This document shows positions 52,724 through 60,720 of a stretch of DNA of 64,000 nt, in pieces. The stretch spans positions 3,720,001 through 3,784,000 of the forward strand of contig NZ_CP070499.1 in NCBI RefSeq assembly GCF_016925615.1. Reading direction: 5' to 3'. This DNA is from Natronosporangium hydrolyticum (GTDB lineage: Bacteria > Actinomycetota > Actinomycetes > Mycobacteriales > Micromonosporaceae). The notes under the pieces were generated by a model. The model was not told the DNA's origin. It searched no databases and was given only the letters and a program-made list of their open reading frames with translations. The position numbers and the translations under genes are program-made. Within the stretch, counting starts at the first letter, position 1. The number at the start of each line of letters is the position of its first letter.

Positions 52724-52933
52724 TCAGCGGCCGGCGGGTTTGGCGTCTGGCTGGCCCCAGTCTTCGTCCTGATCATCCCAGGCTTCGTTGCGTTCCTGGA
52801 CGCGTTCGAGGGCGCGTTCGGCTTCGTTCGGGGTGTCGAACGGGCCGAGCCGGTGTTTGGCCCGGCACATGCTGTCGCCCCATTCGACCCGATTGTGCTT
52901 GGTGCACCAGTAGTATCCGTTACTGCTCATCAT
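52724..52933 (-). CDS. Small conserved hypothetical protein
   Basis: A 69-residue acidic protein: SSNGYYWCTKHNRVEWGDSM, CRAKHRLGPFDTPNEAERAL, then a Glu/Asp-rich tail. The two cysteines and two histidines in YWCTKHNRVE and MCRAKHRLG may bind a metal. Similar short proteins (xYxWCxxHxRVE) occur in many actinobacteria as hypothetical proteins. ATG at 52933 or the next at 52930. It ends ten bases past the convergent TauE gene. Confidence 0.7.
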   Translation of the reverse strand: MMSSNGYYWCTKHNRVEWGDSMCRAKHRLGPFDTPNEAERALERVQERNEAWDDQDEDWGQPDAKPAGR

Positions 52934-52987
52934 CCTTCGACTCTGCCCCGATTCCGCGCCGGGCGCTACCCAACGCTCTGGGCCGAG

Positions 52988-54133
52988 CTACCGGGTCGAC
53001 CACTCCGGCGAATCAAGATGCGAAGTGTCGTTGATGACGTGCACCGCGACCGTGCCATCGGGGTAGGTGTCGACCACCGAGAGCCCGGCCGCCGCCAGCA
53101 GCAGCCGCTGCAAGAAGGTGTCGCCAGCGCCGAGCGCATCCCGGAGCATCAGCTTCACCGGCCAGACGTGGGAGACCACCGCGACCGTGCCACCTTCCGG
53201 GTACGCCTGCCGGAGCGCGACCACCGCCCGCCGTACCCGGGTGTCGACCTGGTCCAGCGACTCCCCGCCGGGGGCGGCGACCGCCGGGCTGCGGTGCCAG
53301 GCGTCGAGCTGGTCCGGCCACTCGTCGCGTACCTCTTGGAAGGTGCGTCCTTCCCAGTCGCCGAAGTCGCACTCGATCAGGTCCGGGTCGACGGTGACCG
53401 GCGGGTCGCCGGTGGCGGCGGCGATCGCCTCGGCGGTGCCGGTGCAGCGCTGCAGCGGCGAGCTGACCACCGCGTCGAGCTGCGGCAGCGACTGGGCGAT
53501 CCGGGCGGCGAGCGCCTGGGCCTGGGCCTGACCGCGGTCGGTGAGGGCGACGTCGTGGCGGCCGGAGTAGCGGTGTTGGAGGTTGAGCTCGGTCTCGCCG
53601 TGCCGGGTGAGCAGCAGTCGCAGCGGCGCGGTGTCCGGGGCCTCCCAGGCGCCGCGGAGCCGGGGGGCCGCCGCCTCCGGTGGGCCGGAGGCGGCCGCCG
53701 CGGCCGGTGGGCCGGTGTCGCCGCGGGCCGCCGCGTCCATCGCCTGGTTTGCCAGCCGGTCGGCGTCCCGGTTGCGTTCCCGGGGCACCCATCGCCAGTC
53801 GACGTTGTCGAACCGGCGGACCAGCGCGGCCGCCTCCGCCGCCAGTGGCCGCAGCCCCGGGTTCTTGATCCGCCAGCGGCCGGTCATCTGTTCGACCACC
53901 AGTTTGGAGTCCATCCGGGCCTCGACCGTTTCGGCGCCCAGCTCGGCGGCGGCGGCGAGTCCCGCGATGACGCCGCGGTACTCGGCGACGTTGTTGGTGG
54001 CGATGCCGATCGCTTCGGAGCGCTCGGCGAGCACGTCACCGGTCTCGGCGTCGCGCACGACCGTGCCCCACCCGGCGGGGCCGGGGTTGCCGCGGGCGCC
54101 GCCGTCTGCTTCGACGATGACGCGTCGGCTCAT
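52988..54133 (-). CDS. Bifunctional RNase H / acid phosphatase
   Basis: A 381-residue fusion. Residues 1-135 are RNase HI: active-site D10, E51, D75, D125 in EADGGARGNPG, NNVAEYRG, RMDSKLVVEQ and RNRDADRLAN. A Pro/Ala linker leads to a histidine-phosphatase domain (about 168-370) with RHGE (177-180), LQRCTGTA, FGDWEGRTF and the second catalytic His in VVSHVWPVK. This two-domain protein is the actinobacterial Rv2228c type, in which the phosphatase part has alpha-ribazole-phosphatase/cobalamin links. Start overlaps the zinc-ribbon stop by four bases (ATGA). Confidence 0.95.
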   Translation of the reverse strand: MSRRVIVEADGGARGNPGPAGWGTVVRDAETGDVLAERSEAIGIATNNVAEYRGVIAGLAAAAELGAETVEARMDSKLVVEQMTGRWRIKNPGLRPLAAEAAALVRRFDNVDWRWVPRERNRDADRLANQAMDAAARGDTGPPAAAAASGPPEAAAPRLRGAWEAPDTAPLRLLLTRHGETELNLQHRYSGRHDVALTDRGQAQAQALAARIAQSLPQLDAVVSSPLQRCTGTAEAIAAATGDPPVTVDPDLIECDFGDWEGRTFQEVRDEWPDQLDAWHRSPAVAAPGGESLDQVDTRVRRAVVALRQAYPEGGTVAVVSHVWPVKLMLRDALGAGDTFLQRLLLAAAGLSVVDTYPDGTVAVHVINDTSHLDSPEWSTR

Positions 54134-54870
54134 AGCCCGGACTCGGCGGTCCGCACCATGATCCGGCGGCACTCGTCGCAGCGTACGACCTCGTCCGGTG
54201 GGGCGGCTTTGACCCGGGCACGTTCGCTGCCGGAGAGTTCGAGCCGGCAGCCGCCGCACCGGCCGCCCCGGACCGGGGCCGCGCCGAGCCCGCCAGCGTC
54301 GTCGCGGATCCGTTCGTAGAGCGTGACCAGGTCGGCCGGCAGCTGGGTGACCAGCGGTTTGCGCGCCTCGGTCTGCGCCGCCTCCTGTTCGCTGATCTCG
54401 GCGAGGGCGGCGTCGCGGCTGGCCTCGGCTTCGGCGCGGCGCCGTTCGCAATCGGCGAGCCGCCGTTGCGCCTCGGTCAGGGTGCTCTGGGCGGTTTCGC
54501 GCCGTTCCATCAGTTCGAGTTCCGCGTCTTCCAGCTCCCGCTGCCGCCGGTCGAGCGACTCGATCTCGTGTTGCAGGGCTTCGAGTTCCCGGGCCGGCCC
54601 GACACCGGCGGCGAGCCGGGCGGCGTCGCGGTCCTTGCGGGCCCGCACCTGCTCGGTGTCGCGCTCCAGCCGGGTTATGTCCCGGTCGAGGTCGTCGACC
54701 TCCACCTGCGCCCTCACCCGGTCGCCATCGAGAGTGGACAGCTCCCGGGTGAGTTCGGTGAGCTGGGCCAGCTCGGGCAGGTGGGTACGGCGGTGCGCCA
54801 GCTGTTGCCGGGTGGTGTCGATGCCCTGCAGGTCGAGCAGCAGTTTCTGGGCGTTCGGGTCGGCCTTCAC
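54130..54870 (-). CDS. Coiled-coil zinc-ribbon protein (Rv2229c type)
   Basis: A 246-residue protein: a long antiparallel coiled coil (about 10-170, heptad-like Leu/Glu/Arg) and a C4 zinc ribbon at the end (CGGCRLEL ... CDECRRIM). Start GTG 54870 has AAGGAG five bases away and overlaps the Nif3 stop (GTGA). Found next to RNase H/phosphatase and Nif3 in mycobacteria and streptomycetes. Probably binds nucleic acid or acts as a chaperone; function not settled. Confidence 0.9.
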   Translation of the reverse strand: MKADPNAQKLLLDLQGIDTTRQQLAHRRTHLPELAQLTELTRELSTLDGDRVRAQVEVDDLDRDITRLERDTEQVRARKDRDAARLAAGVGPARELEALQHEIESLDRRQRELEDAELELMERRETAQSTLTEAQRRLADCERRRAEAEASRDAALAEISEQEAAQTEARKPLVTQLPADLVTLYERIRDDAGGLGAAPVRGGRCGGCRLELSGSERARVKAAPPDEVVRCDECRRIMVRTAESGL

Positions 54871-55709
54871 AGCGGCTCCTTCGCGTGCGCGGTCCACGGG
54901 TCGGTGTCGAGGTCTGAGACCACCGGCTCCACTCTCAGCGTGTCACGCAGCAACCGGGCCAGTTCATCCAGCCAGGGCCGTTCGGTCGCCCAGTGGGCGG
55001 CGTCGAGCAGCGCCGGCCCGCCGGCGGCGAGGTGTTCGCTGACTGGGTGGTGCCGCAGGTCGGCGGTGAGGTAGGCGTCGACGCCGGCGGCGGTGGCGTC
55101 GGCGAGGTAGCTATCGCCGGCGCCACCGCAGACCGCCATGGTGTAGATGCGCCGCTGCGGGTCGCCGGCGGCCCGGACCCCCCAGGCGGTACGCGGCAGC
55201 GCCTCGGCCGCCTGCTGGACCAACTCGGCGAGGGTCGCAGGCGTCGGCAGCACCCCGATCCGGCCGGCGCCGAGCTGGCTGCCGGGGCCGATCGCGGCCA
55301 GGTCGGCGGCGAGCGGCCGCAGCGGGCGGAGGTCGCGCAACCCGAGCCGGGCGGCGAGGGCGTCGGAGACGCCGGGGTCGGCGACGTCGGCGTTGGTGTG
55401 GGCGACGTAGAGGGCGATGCCGGCGCGGATCAGGTCGTGGATGATCCGGCCTTTGTAGGTCGTGGGCGCCACCGTGGAGACCGGCCGCAGCAGCAGCGGA
55501 TGGTGGGCGACGATCAGGTCCACGCCGGCGTCGACCGCCTCGGCGACGGTTTCGGGGACGCAGTCGACGACGCACAGGACGCGGCGCACCGGGGCTTCGG
55601 GCTCGCCGAGCACCAGCCCGACCTGGTCCCAGTCGGCGGCCCAGTCGGGTGGGTAGTGGCGGGCCAGGGTGGCCGCGACGTCGGCCACGGTCGGGGTTGG
55701 TTGGGTCAC
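54867..55709 (-). CDS. Nif3-like dinuclear metal-centre protein
   Basis: A 280-residue Nif3 (YqfO/YbgI, GTP cyclohydrolase I type 2-like) protein. Metal ligands: DWDQVGLVLG, VAHHPLLL (H69, H70), YVAHTNADVADPG and, near the C-terminus, DAAHWATERPW. The family forms hexameric toroids with two metals per subunit; physiological role unclear, conserved across life. GTG at 55709 overlaps the HAD stop by four bases. Confidence 0.93.
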   Translation of the reverse strand: MTQPTPTVADVAATLARHYPPDWAADWDQVGLVLGEPEAPVRRVLCVVDCVPETVAEAVDAGVDLIVAHHPLLLRPVSTVAPTTYKGRIIHDLIRAGIALYVAHTNADVADPGVSDALAARLGLRDLRPLRPLAADLAAIGPGSQLGAGRIGVLPTPATLAELVQQAAEALPRTAWGVRAAGDPQRRIYTMAVCGGAGDSYLADATAAGVDAYLTADLRHHPVSEHLAAGGPALLDAAHWATERPWLDELARLLRDTLRVEPVVSDLDTDPWTAHAKEPL

Positions 55710-56458
55710 GGCGGCGAGGTTACCGCAGCCGGCCGGTCACCGGTGGACACCACCGGACATCTGGGGCGAGCCGTCGGGATGTCGAACCAGTCGAGCAGCT
55801 CCGCGAGCGTCCCGATCCGCGGCCCGTCGAAGCTGGCTTCCTGGTCGAAGACCAGGTGTTCGTGCAGATCGGGGGCGGCGAGCTGGAGGGCGGTCATGCC
55901 GGCGGCCCGGGCCCCGGTCAGCTCCTGGCTGCCGCCGTCTCCGACGTAGAGGCACTGGTCGGGGGCGACGCCGAGCCGGCGGCAGGCGGTTTGGTAGAGC
56001 CGCGGGTGGGGTTTGCGGCGCCCCACCTCGACCGAGTAGACGCAGGTGTCGAGGAGCGGCGCGATCGGCAACGCCGGCAGGAACCGCGGCAGCTCGTAGC
56101 CGCAGTCGCTGACCACGGCGGTGCGTAGCCCTCGGGCCCGGAGCGCGGCGAGGGTGTCGACCGCGTCGGGTCTCAGGCGGGTGTCCGCGTGCACGGCGGC
56201 TTCCTTGGCTCGCACCGCCGCCTGGATCCGCGCGGCCGGCGGGTGCAGGTCGAGCAGGTCACACACCCATCGGAGAGTGGATTCGGCGTCGCCGAACGCG
56301 CCGGTTGCCCGGACGCTGAAGGTGCGGTCGAGCATGTCGAGTAGGGCGGTCGGGTCACAACCGAGGTGCCGCGCGGCGAGGTCGTGCCAGGGGCCGCGGG
56401 TGACCGCGTGGCTGAGGGTGCCGAAAAAGTCGAAGAGTACGGCCCGGTAACGGGTCAT
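55706..56458 (-). CDS. HAD-superfamily hydrolase
   Basis: A 250-residue HAD phosphatase: motif I AVLFDFFGTLSHAV (Asp near residue 9), motif II TAVVSDCGYELP, motif III VGRRKPHPRLYQTACRRLGV, motif IV CLYVGDGGSQELTGARAAGM. First gene of a coupled four-gene operon (HAD, Nif3, zinc ribbon, RNase H-phosphatase) in which each junction is a 4-base overlap. ATG at 56458 follows GGAGG at about nine bases. Substrate unknown; possibly a phosphosugar or nucleotide. Confidence 0.9.
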   Translation of the reverse strand: MTRYRAVLFDFFGTLSHAVTRGPWHDLAARHLGCDPTALLDMLDRTFSVRATGAFGDAESTLRWVCDLLDLHPPAARIQAAVRAKEAAVHADTRLRPDAVDTLAALRARGLRTAVVSDCGYELPRFLPALPIAPLLDTCVYSVEVGRRKPHPRLYQTACRRLGVAPDQCLYVGDGGSQELTGARAAGMTALQLAAPDLHEHLVFDQEASFDGPRIGTLAELLDWFDIPTARPRCPVVSTGDRPAAVTSPP

Positions 56459-56715
56459 GTCGCAGGGGCCTCCGGGGGCGGGAGCGGGGTGGCGGTGGCC
56501 CGGTGCGCAGCGCGGGTGGTCCCACTGGCGGTGACCGGACGGCATGTAGCCTAGCTGCGGATCACTGCCGGGCACACCACCGCCGGGCCGGCAGGGCATC
56601 GACCGGATCGGCCGACCACGATGTCGGGTCGGTTCGGCTCGGGTGTGGCCGAATACCGCGGCTGGTCCTACCGGCACCACCCCACCCACCGGAGTCAGGA
56701 AAACATGTCCATATT

Positions 56716-56759
56716 CGTGAGTTTTGCAATGATTTATCGGTTGTATAGCAAAGCTCACG
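56716..56759. promoter_or_regulatory. Inverted repeat in A/T-rich upstream region of the GAPDH-like gene
   Basis: The 388-base gap 56459-56846 holds an unusually A/T-rich patch (about 56710-56770). In it, cgtgagttttgc (56716-56727) and gcaaagctcacg (56748-56759) are inverted copies with one mismatch, 20 bases apart, suited to bind a dimeric or tetrameric regulator. The rest of the gap shows no gene. Confidence 0.6.
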
Positions 56760-56846
56760 TCTCATAAACTCAGGGTGCGACCACTGCTTACCGCGCGTAC
56801 TATCGCCAGCGTTCGAAGTGGTGGGCGCACCATACGGGGAGGACAG

Positions 56847-57863
56847 ATGACTATCCGGATCGGCCTGAACGGCGTCGGGCGCATCGGCCGCAACCTGTGG
56901 CGGATCATCCACACCAGCGTCCCCGACGTCGACGTCGTCGTCGCCAACGACACCGCCGACCTCGACACCGTGGCGCACCTGCTGCGGTACGACTCGATCC
57001 GGGGGCCGTTCCCGGGCGAGGTTCGCGCCGGCCGCGGCGCGATCCGGGTCGACGACACGACCGTAGCGCTCACCCACCTGCCTCGCCCCGACCAGCTCGA
57101 CTGGCGAAGCTACGATGTGGACCTGGCGATCGAGGCGACCGGACAATTTACCCGCGGCGACAGCGCCCGGGGCCACCTGATCGCCGGGGCGCCGCTGGTG
57201 GTCATCTCCACCGCCTCACCCGACGCCGATGTCTCACTGATGATGGGGCTCAACGAGCACGACTTCGACCCCGGTCAACACCGGGTGGTGTCGAACTCCT
57301 GCTGCACCACTTATTGCATGGCCACAATGCTCAGTCCCCTCCATCAGGCGTACGGGGTGGGGAAGGCCAGCGCTTCGATCGCCTACTCGCACGGCAGCCG
57401 ACCCGGCCCGTTGCTCGACGGTGTCCACCACAATCTCCGGATGGCCCGAGCCAACGCGACCAATCTGGTGCCGGCCAACGTCCCCGGCGTCCGGCACGCG
57501 CTCGACCGGGTGCTGCCAGAGCTGGCCGGCCAGGTCGCGGCGACCGCGATCCGGGTTCCGGTCACCGCCGTCTCCGCCGCGACCCTCACCCTGCGGTTGC
57601 AGGCTCCAGCGAACGCAGATGACATAAACCATACGCTGACGCAGGCGTCGTTGAGCATTCTGAAGGACTACCTGGCGGTGAGTCACGCACCGTTGGTCTC
57701 CACCGACCTACTCGGCTCCACCGCGTCCTGTGTGGTCGATGCCGAACTCACGACAGTGCTCGACGATCTGGTACGCGTGGTCGGCTGGTACGACAACGAG
57801 TGGGGATACGCCCACCGGCTGATCGACCTGGCGAGATTCTTGACCTGCCAGACCGGTGGCTGA
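56847..57863 (+). CDS. Divergent glyceraldehyde-3-phosphate dehydrogenase-like protein
   Basis: A 338-residue GAPDH-fold protein. NAD-binding GxGxxG is intact (NGVGRIGR, 8-15), the catalytic Cys is Cys153 in NSCCTTYC (canonical ASCTTNC, so Asn becomes Tyr at 156), and the end WYDNEWGYAHRLIDLARF is typical. But the segment that should be TVHAYT reads ASIAYSHG, so the catalytic His is an Ile at 178, and TSTGAAKA in the phosphate loop reads ANVPGVRH. Arg in AIRVPV is kept. It may be catalytically weak or have a different substrate. ATG at 56847 follows GGGGAGGA. Confidence 0.85.
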   Translation: MTIRIGLNGVGRIGRNLWRIIHTSVPDVDVVVANDTADLDTVAHLLRYDSIRGPFPGEVRAGRGAIRVDDTTVALTHLPRPDQLDWRSYDVDLAIEATGQFTRGDSARGHLIAGAPLVVISTASPDADVSLMMGLNEHDFDPGQHRVVSNSCCTTYCMATMLSPLHQAYGVGKASASIAYSHGSRPGPLLDGVHHNLRMARANATNLVPANVPGVRHALDRVLPELAGQVAATAIRVPVTAVSAATLTLRLQAPANADDINHTLTQASLSILKDYLAVSHAPLVSTDLLGSTASCVVDAELTTVLDDLVRVVGWYDNEWGYAHRLIDLARFLTCQTGG

Positions 57864-57880
57864 CCCGGCCACTCGATTGG

Positions 57881-58621
57881 TCAGCCGGCCCGCTCAGCCA
57901 GCGGTTCGCCCCGGCGCAGCGCCGGCGCCGGACGCGGAGCCGCCGGCGGCGCCAGCAGCGTCCGCCCGTCCGGGCCGGCGCGGTGGCTGCGGTTCCGCAG
58001 CGCGGCGGGGCCGGAGGTCGGGGTGGCGACCCCTCGGGCGGTGTTGGCGGGGCGACGCTGCGGCGGGCCAACCGCGGCCAGCACCAGTCGCCACGGAAAG
58101 TGCGCCGCCTGCCGGGAACCAGTGCCGGGGGCGGGCATCGGCAGCACGTCGTCTCCGAACAGGACCCGTACCCCCCATGCCCGCAGTCGGCGGAGGCTCT
58201 CATGAAAGGCCGGATGTGCGGCCATCGCGGTGTTGGTGTAGGGCATCACGACGATCGGCAGGCCGAGGCCGTACCCCTCCACGAGCACGCCCAAGGCCAG
58301 CGTGTCGGCGATCCCGCAGGACCATTTATTGACGGTGTTGACGGTCGCCGGGGCCACCACTATCGCGTCTGGACGCGGCAACAGGTCGCGGTCGCCCGGG
58401 TGCTTGTAGTGGCACCGGACCGGGTAGCCGGTCTGCGCCGCCAGCGCCTCGGCGTCGATGAACTTGCGACCGTCCGGGGTGGCGATCACGCAGACCTGCC
58501 AGCCGGCGTGCTGCGCCATCGCCACCAGGTGGCCGAGGTGACCGGCGGGGGGCGAGCCACACGCGACCGCGTACAGCACCGGTGGCGTGCTGACCGAGCT
58601 GTCGTTGCGGGGACGGTTCAC
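57881..58621 (-). CDS. Flavoprotein (phosphopantothenoylcysteine-decarboxylase-like)
   Basis: A 246-residue flavin-binding protein: VLYAVACGSPPAGHLGHL, GWQVCVIATPDGRKFI, IVVAPATVNTVNKWSCGIAD, LGLPIVVMPYTNTAMAAHP. The APAT-NT-NK-x-x-GIAD stretch is the FMN-binding motif of the flavoprotein family PF02441 (Dfp/LanD/EpiD-like). The last about 70 residues are Pro/Arg/Ala-rich and non-conserved. It overlaps the upstream XRE gene by four bases. Decarboxylase or reductase activity is possible. Confidence 0.85.
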   Translation of the reverse strand: MNRPRNDSSVSTPPVLYAVACGSPPAGHLGHLVAMAQHAGWQVCVIATPDGRKFIDAEALAAQTGYPVRCHYKHPGDRDLLPRPDAIVVAPATVNTVNKWSCGIADTLALGVLVEGYGLGLPIVVMPYTNTAMAAHPAFHESLRRLRAWGVRVLFGDDVLPMPAPGTGSRQAAHFPWRLVLAAVGPPQRRPANTARGVATPTSGPAALRNRSHRAGPDGRTLLAPPAAPRPAPALRRGEPLAERAG

Positions 58622-59856
58622 CCGCCCACCCCCGTCTGTGCGGCGAGTTCGCAGACCGCCGGAGGTGGTGTGCCCTGACTTCGCCGCATCACGTCACCGA
58701 GGATCTCCCGCACGATCGGCCGGGACCGCAGCTCGGCCGGGGCCAGCCGGTCGCCGGCTACCAGCATCTCGCCGGCCCGCTGCACGTCGCCGACCTGCGC
58801 CCAGCCGCGGGCCAGGTCGAGCAGGAAGTGCACCCGACGCTCCGGCACCAGCGCCGCGAACCCGTCCGCCCCGATCTGCTCGTGGGTGGCGACCGCGTAC
58901 TTCCCCTCCCCCATCTCCACCGCGGCGGCCGCCCGGTGCAGCAGCACGTTGGTCGGGCCGAAACAGCTCCAGTAGTGGTTGTGGTCGGCGCCGAGCCACT
59001 GGGCGGCCTCGTCGGCGGCGCGGAGCAGGTCGGAAGCGGTCGAGCCGTCCCGGATCTTGGCCGCCGCCATCGCTCCCTGCAGCAGCAGCATCCCGTAGAC
59101 CGAGAGCTGCTGGGGTGTGGAGTCCCGCCCGTACGGCGGCGCGAGCCGGTTCGCCACGCTGATGTTGATCTCCAGCGCGGGTCTGGCCCGCCCCATCGCC
59201 AACAGCGCCATCCCGACCCGGAAGGTCGCCACCCCGGCCAGCAGCTCATCCTTGGCGCGCTGGGCGACCGCGACCGCCCGATCGGCCGCGAGCCAGGCCA
59301 GCTCGAACTCGCCGAGGTTACGCAGTGACGAGGAGGCGATCTGGTAGACCTGCCCGAGCAGGTGTGCCGCCCGGGCGGCCTGGTCAGTGCGCTGGTAGAA
59401 CAGGTCGGCGGTCTGCGCTTGGCGGAGCAGGTCCGGTAACAGCCTCGCCAACGTCTGGCCCTTGGCGTGCTGATAGGTCAGCCAGGCGTGCCGGACGGAC
59501 TTGCCCAGTTCGCTGAGCGCCGGCGGTGGCGTGGGCGGCGGGTAGAAGAGATTGACCTGGTCGTAGCGTTCGAGAGCGGCCCGGATTTCGACCACTTCGG
59601 AGCGGGCGATCAGGTGGGTCTCCTCCCGGCGGTCGTCCCGACGGTCCGGTTCGCTGCCGAGCAACAGCTTCGTCTCGACCTGCAGGACATCGGCGATGTC
59701 GTGGATAAGGGAGAATTTGTCCAGCCGGCGCACACCCCGCTCGACCTTGTCCACCCAGCTCTTACTCTTGCCCAACCGGTCCGCGAAGACCTGCTGCGAC
59801 ATCCGGCGCCGGTTGCGCCAGTAGGCTACCCGGCGCCCGATCGGCAGCTCTTCCAC
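58618..59856 (-). CDS. XRE-family regulator with TPR-like domain
   Basis: A 412-residue protein. Residues about 8-65 form a Cro/CI-type HTH (IGRRVAYWRNRRRMSQQVFA, DRLGKSKSWVDKVERGVRRL). The remaining about 320 residues are helical repeats like TPRs (HLLGQVYQIASSSLRNLGEF, AYLAADRAVAVAQRAKD-type). This HTH plus repeat layout is a large actinomycete regulator group often adjacent to secondary enzymes. It is coupled to the flavoprotein gene by a 4-base overlap, so both are probably regulated together. Confidence 0.88.
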   Translation of the reverse strand: MEELPIGRRVAYWRNRRRMSQQVFADRLGKSKSWVDKVERGVRRLDKFSLIHDIADVLQVETKLLLGSEPDRRDDRREETHLIARSEVVEIRAALERYDQVNLFYPPPTPPPALSELGKSVRHAWLTYQHAKGQTLARLLPDLLRQAQTADLFYQRTDQAARAAHLLGQVYQIASSSLRNLGEFELAWLAADRAVAVAQRAKDELLAGVATFRVGMALLAMGRARPALEINISVANRLAPPYGRDSTPQQLSVYGMLLLQGAMAAAKIRDGSTASDLLRAADEAAQWLGADHNHYWSCFGPTNVLLHRAAAAVEMGEGKYAVATHEQIGADGFAALVPERRVHFLLDLARGWAQVGDVQRAGEMLVAGDRLAPAELRSRPIVREILGDVMRRSQGTPPPAVCELAAQTGVGG

Positions 59857-60081
59857 GTCTACTCACCTTCCTTCGGTGGCAGGCGCGCCTCGGGTCGTTG
59901 GCCTGTCCTTCATCTGTGCTTTGCCGGTCGCACACGGTGTGCGTCGGGTACTCGTCCGATCCTCGTACTTCTCAGTGTGGGTTGCAACTGTGTCCCTCTT
60001 CCGGAGAAACGACCGCGTGTTCTCTCGGTAACGCAGAAGCCACTCTGCTAGGACGCTAGCGTCTGATTTGGGGGGAAAGAC

Positions 60082-60720
60082 ATGGTTCTCACGCGACAAC
60101 GGCTGCGGCGCGCGGCGCTGCGGATGGCCAGTAATGGCTGGCCGATCACGCCCGGCGCCAGCCTGCGCGCCCGGCGCTTCGACTGTGGCCGGCCCGGCTG
60201 CCCCACCACCGCCTGCCACCCGGTGCTGGAGCACTGGGAGCCGGCGGCCAGCGTCGATCGGGCCCGATTAATCGAATGGTGGCGGTACGCCCCGCATAGC
60301 GTCCTGCTGCCCACCGGCGTCGCCTTCGACGTGCTGGAGATCGCCGCTCCGCTCGGGGCGTTGCTGCGGGAGTCCCGCCGCTGGTCCGGTCCGCGGCGGG
60401 GGCCGGTCGCGACCATCCCGACTGGACGCTGGATGTTCCTGGTCACGCCCGGCGAGCCGCTCTGCGACCAGCTCGCCGGCGAGCTCAGTGTGGTCCGGCA
60501 TGGCCGCGGTTCCTGGGTGCCGGCGCCGCCCACCCGGCTGGTCGAAGGGCCGGTCCGCTGGCTGGTCTCCCCGACCGAGGTCGGCTGGCGACTGCCGGCC
60601 AGCGCACCGGTCCAGGACATCCTGTCGGACCTGCTGCGGCAGCCGGCGCAGCGGCGCCGTTCTCACCCCAGGTGGGGTGGCTGGATGAACAGGACCGCGA
60701 GCGCCAGCAGCCAGACGTAG
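60082..60720 (+). CDS. Stand-alone bifunctional primase/polymerase-like (prim-pol) domain protein
   Basis: A 212-residue protein: RAALRMASNGWPITPGASLR, then CGRPGCPTTACHPVLEHW, SVDRARLIEWWRYAPHSVLL, PTGVAFDVLEIAAPLGALLR, TIPTGRWMFLVTP, WVPAPPTRLVEGPVRWLVSP. This is the N-terminal prim-pol domain family of streptomycetes, found without helicase. The position of the DxD-like acidic pair is FDVLE (D-x-x-E). The C-terminus runs 58 bases into the convergent uppP gene. ATG at 60082 behind GGGGGGAAAG. Role in DNA synthesis is doubtful without the catalytic triad. Confidence 0.75.
   Translation: MVLTRQRLRRAALRMASNGWPITPGASLRARRFDCGRPGCPTTACHPVLEHWEPAASVDRARLIEWWRYAPHSVLLPTGVAFDVLEIAAPLGALLRESRRWSGPRRGPVATIPTGRWMFLVTPGEPLCDQLAGELSVVRHGRGSWVPAPPTRLVEGPVRWLVSPTEVGWRLPASAPVQDILSDLLRQPAQRRRSHPRWGGWMNRTASASSQT

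Noticed and set aside
59863-60234. Minus-strand open frame between the XRE and prim-pol genes
   Set aside because: Low-complexity sequence overlapping the clear plus-strand gene and promoter; no family features.
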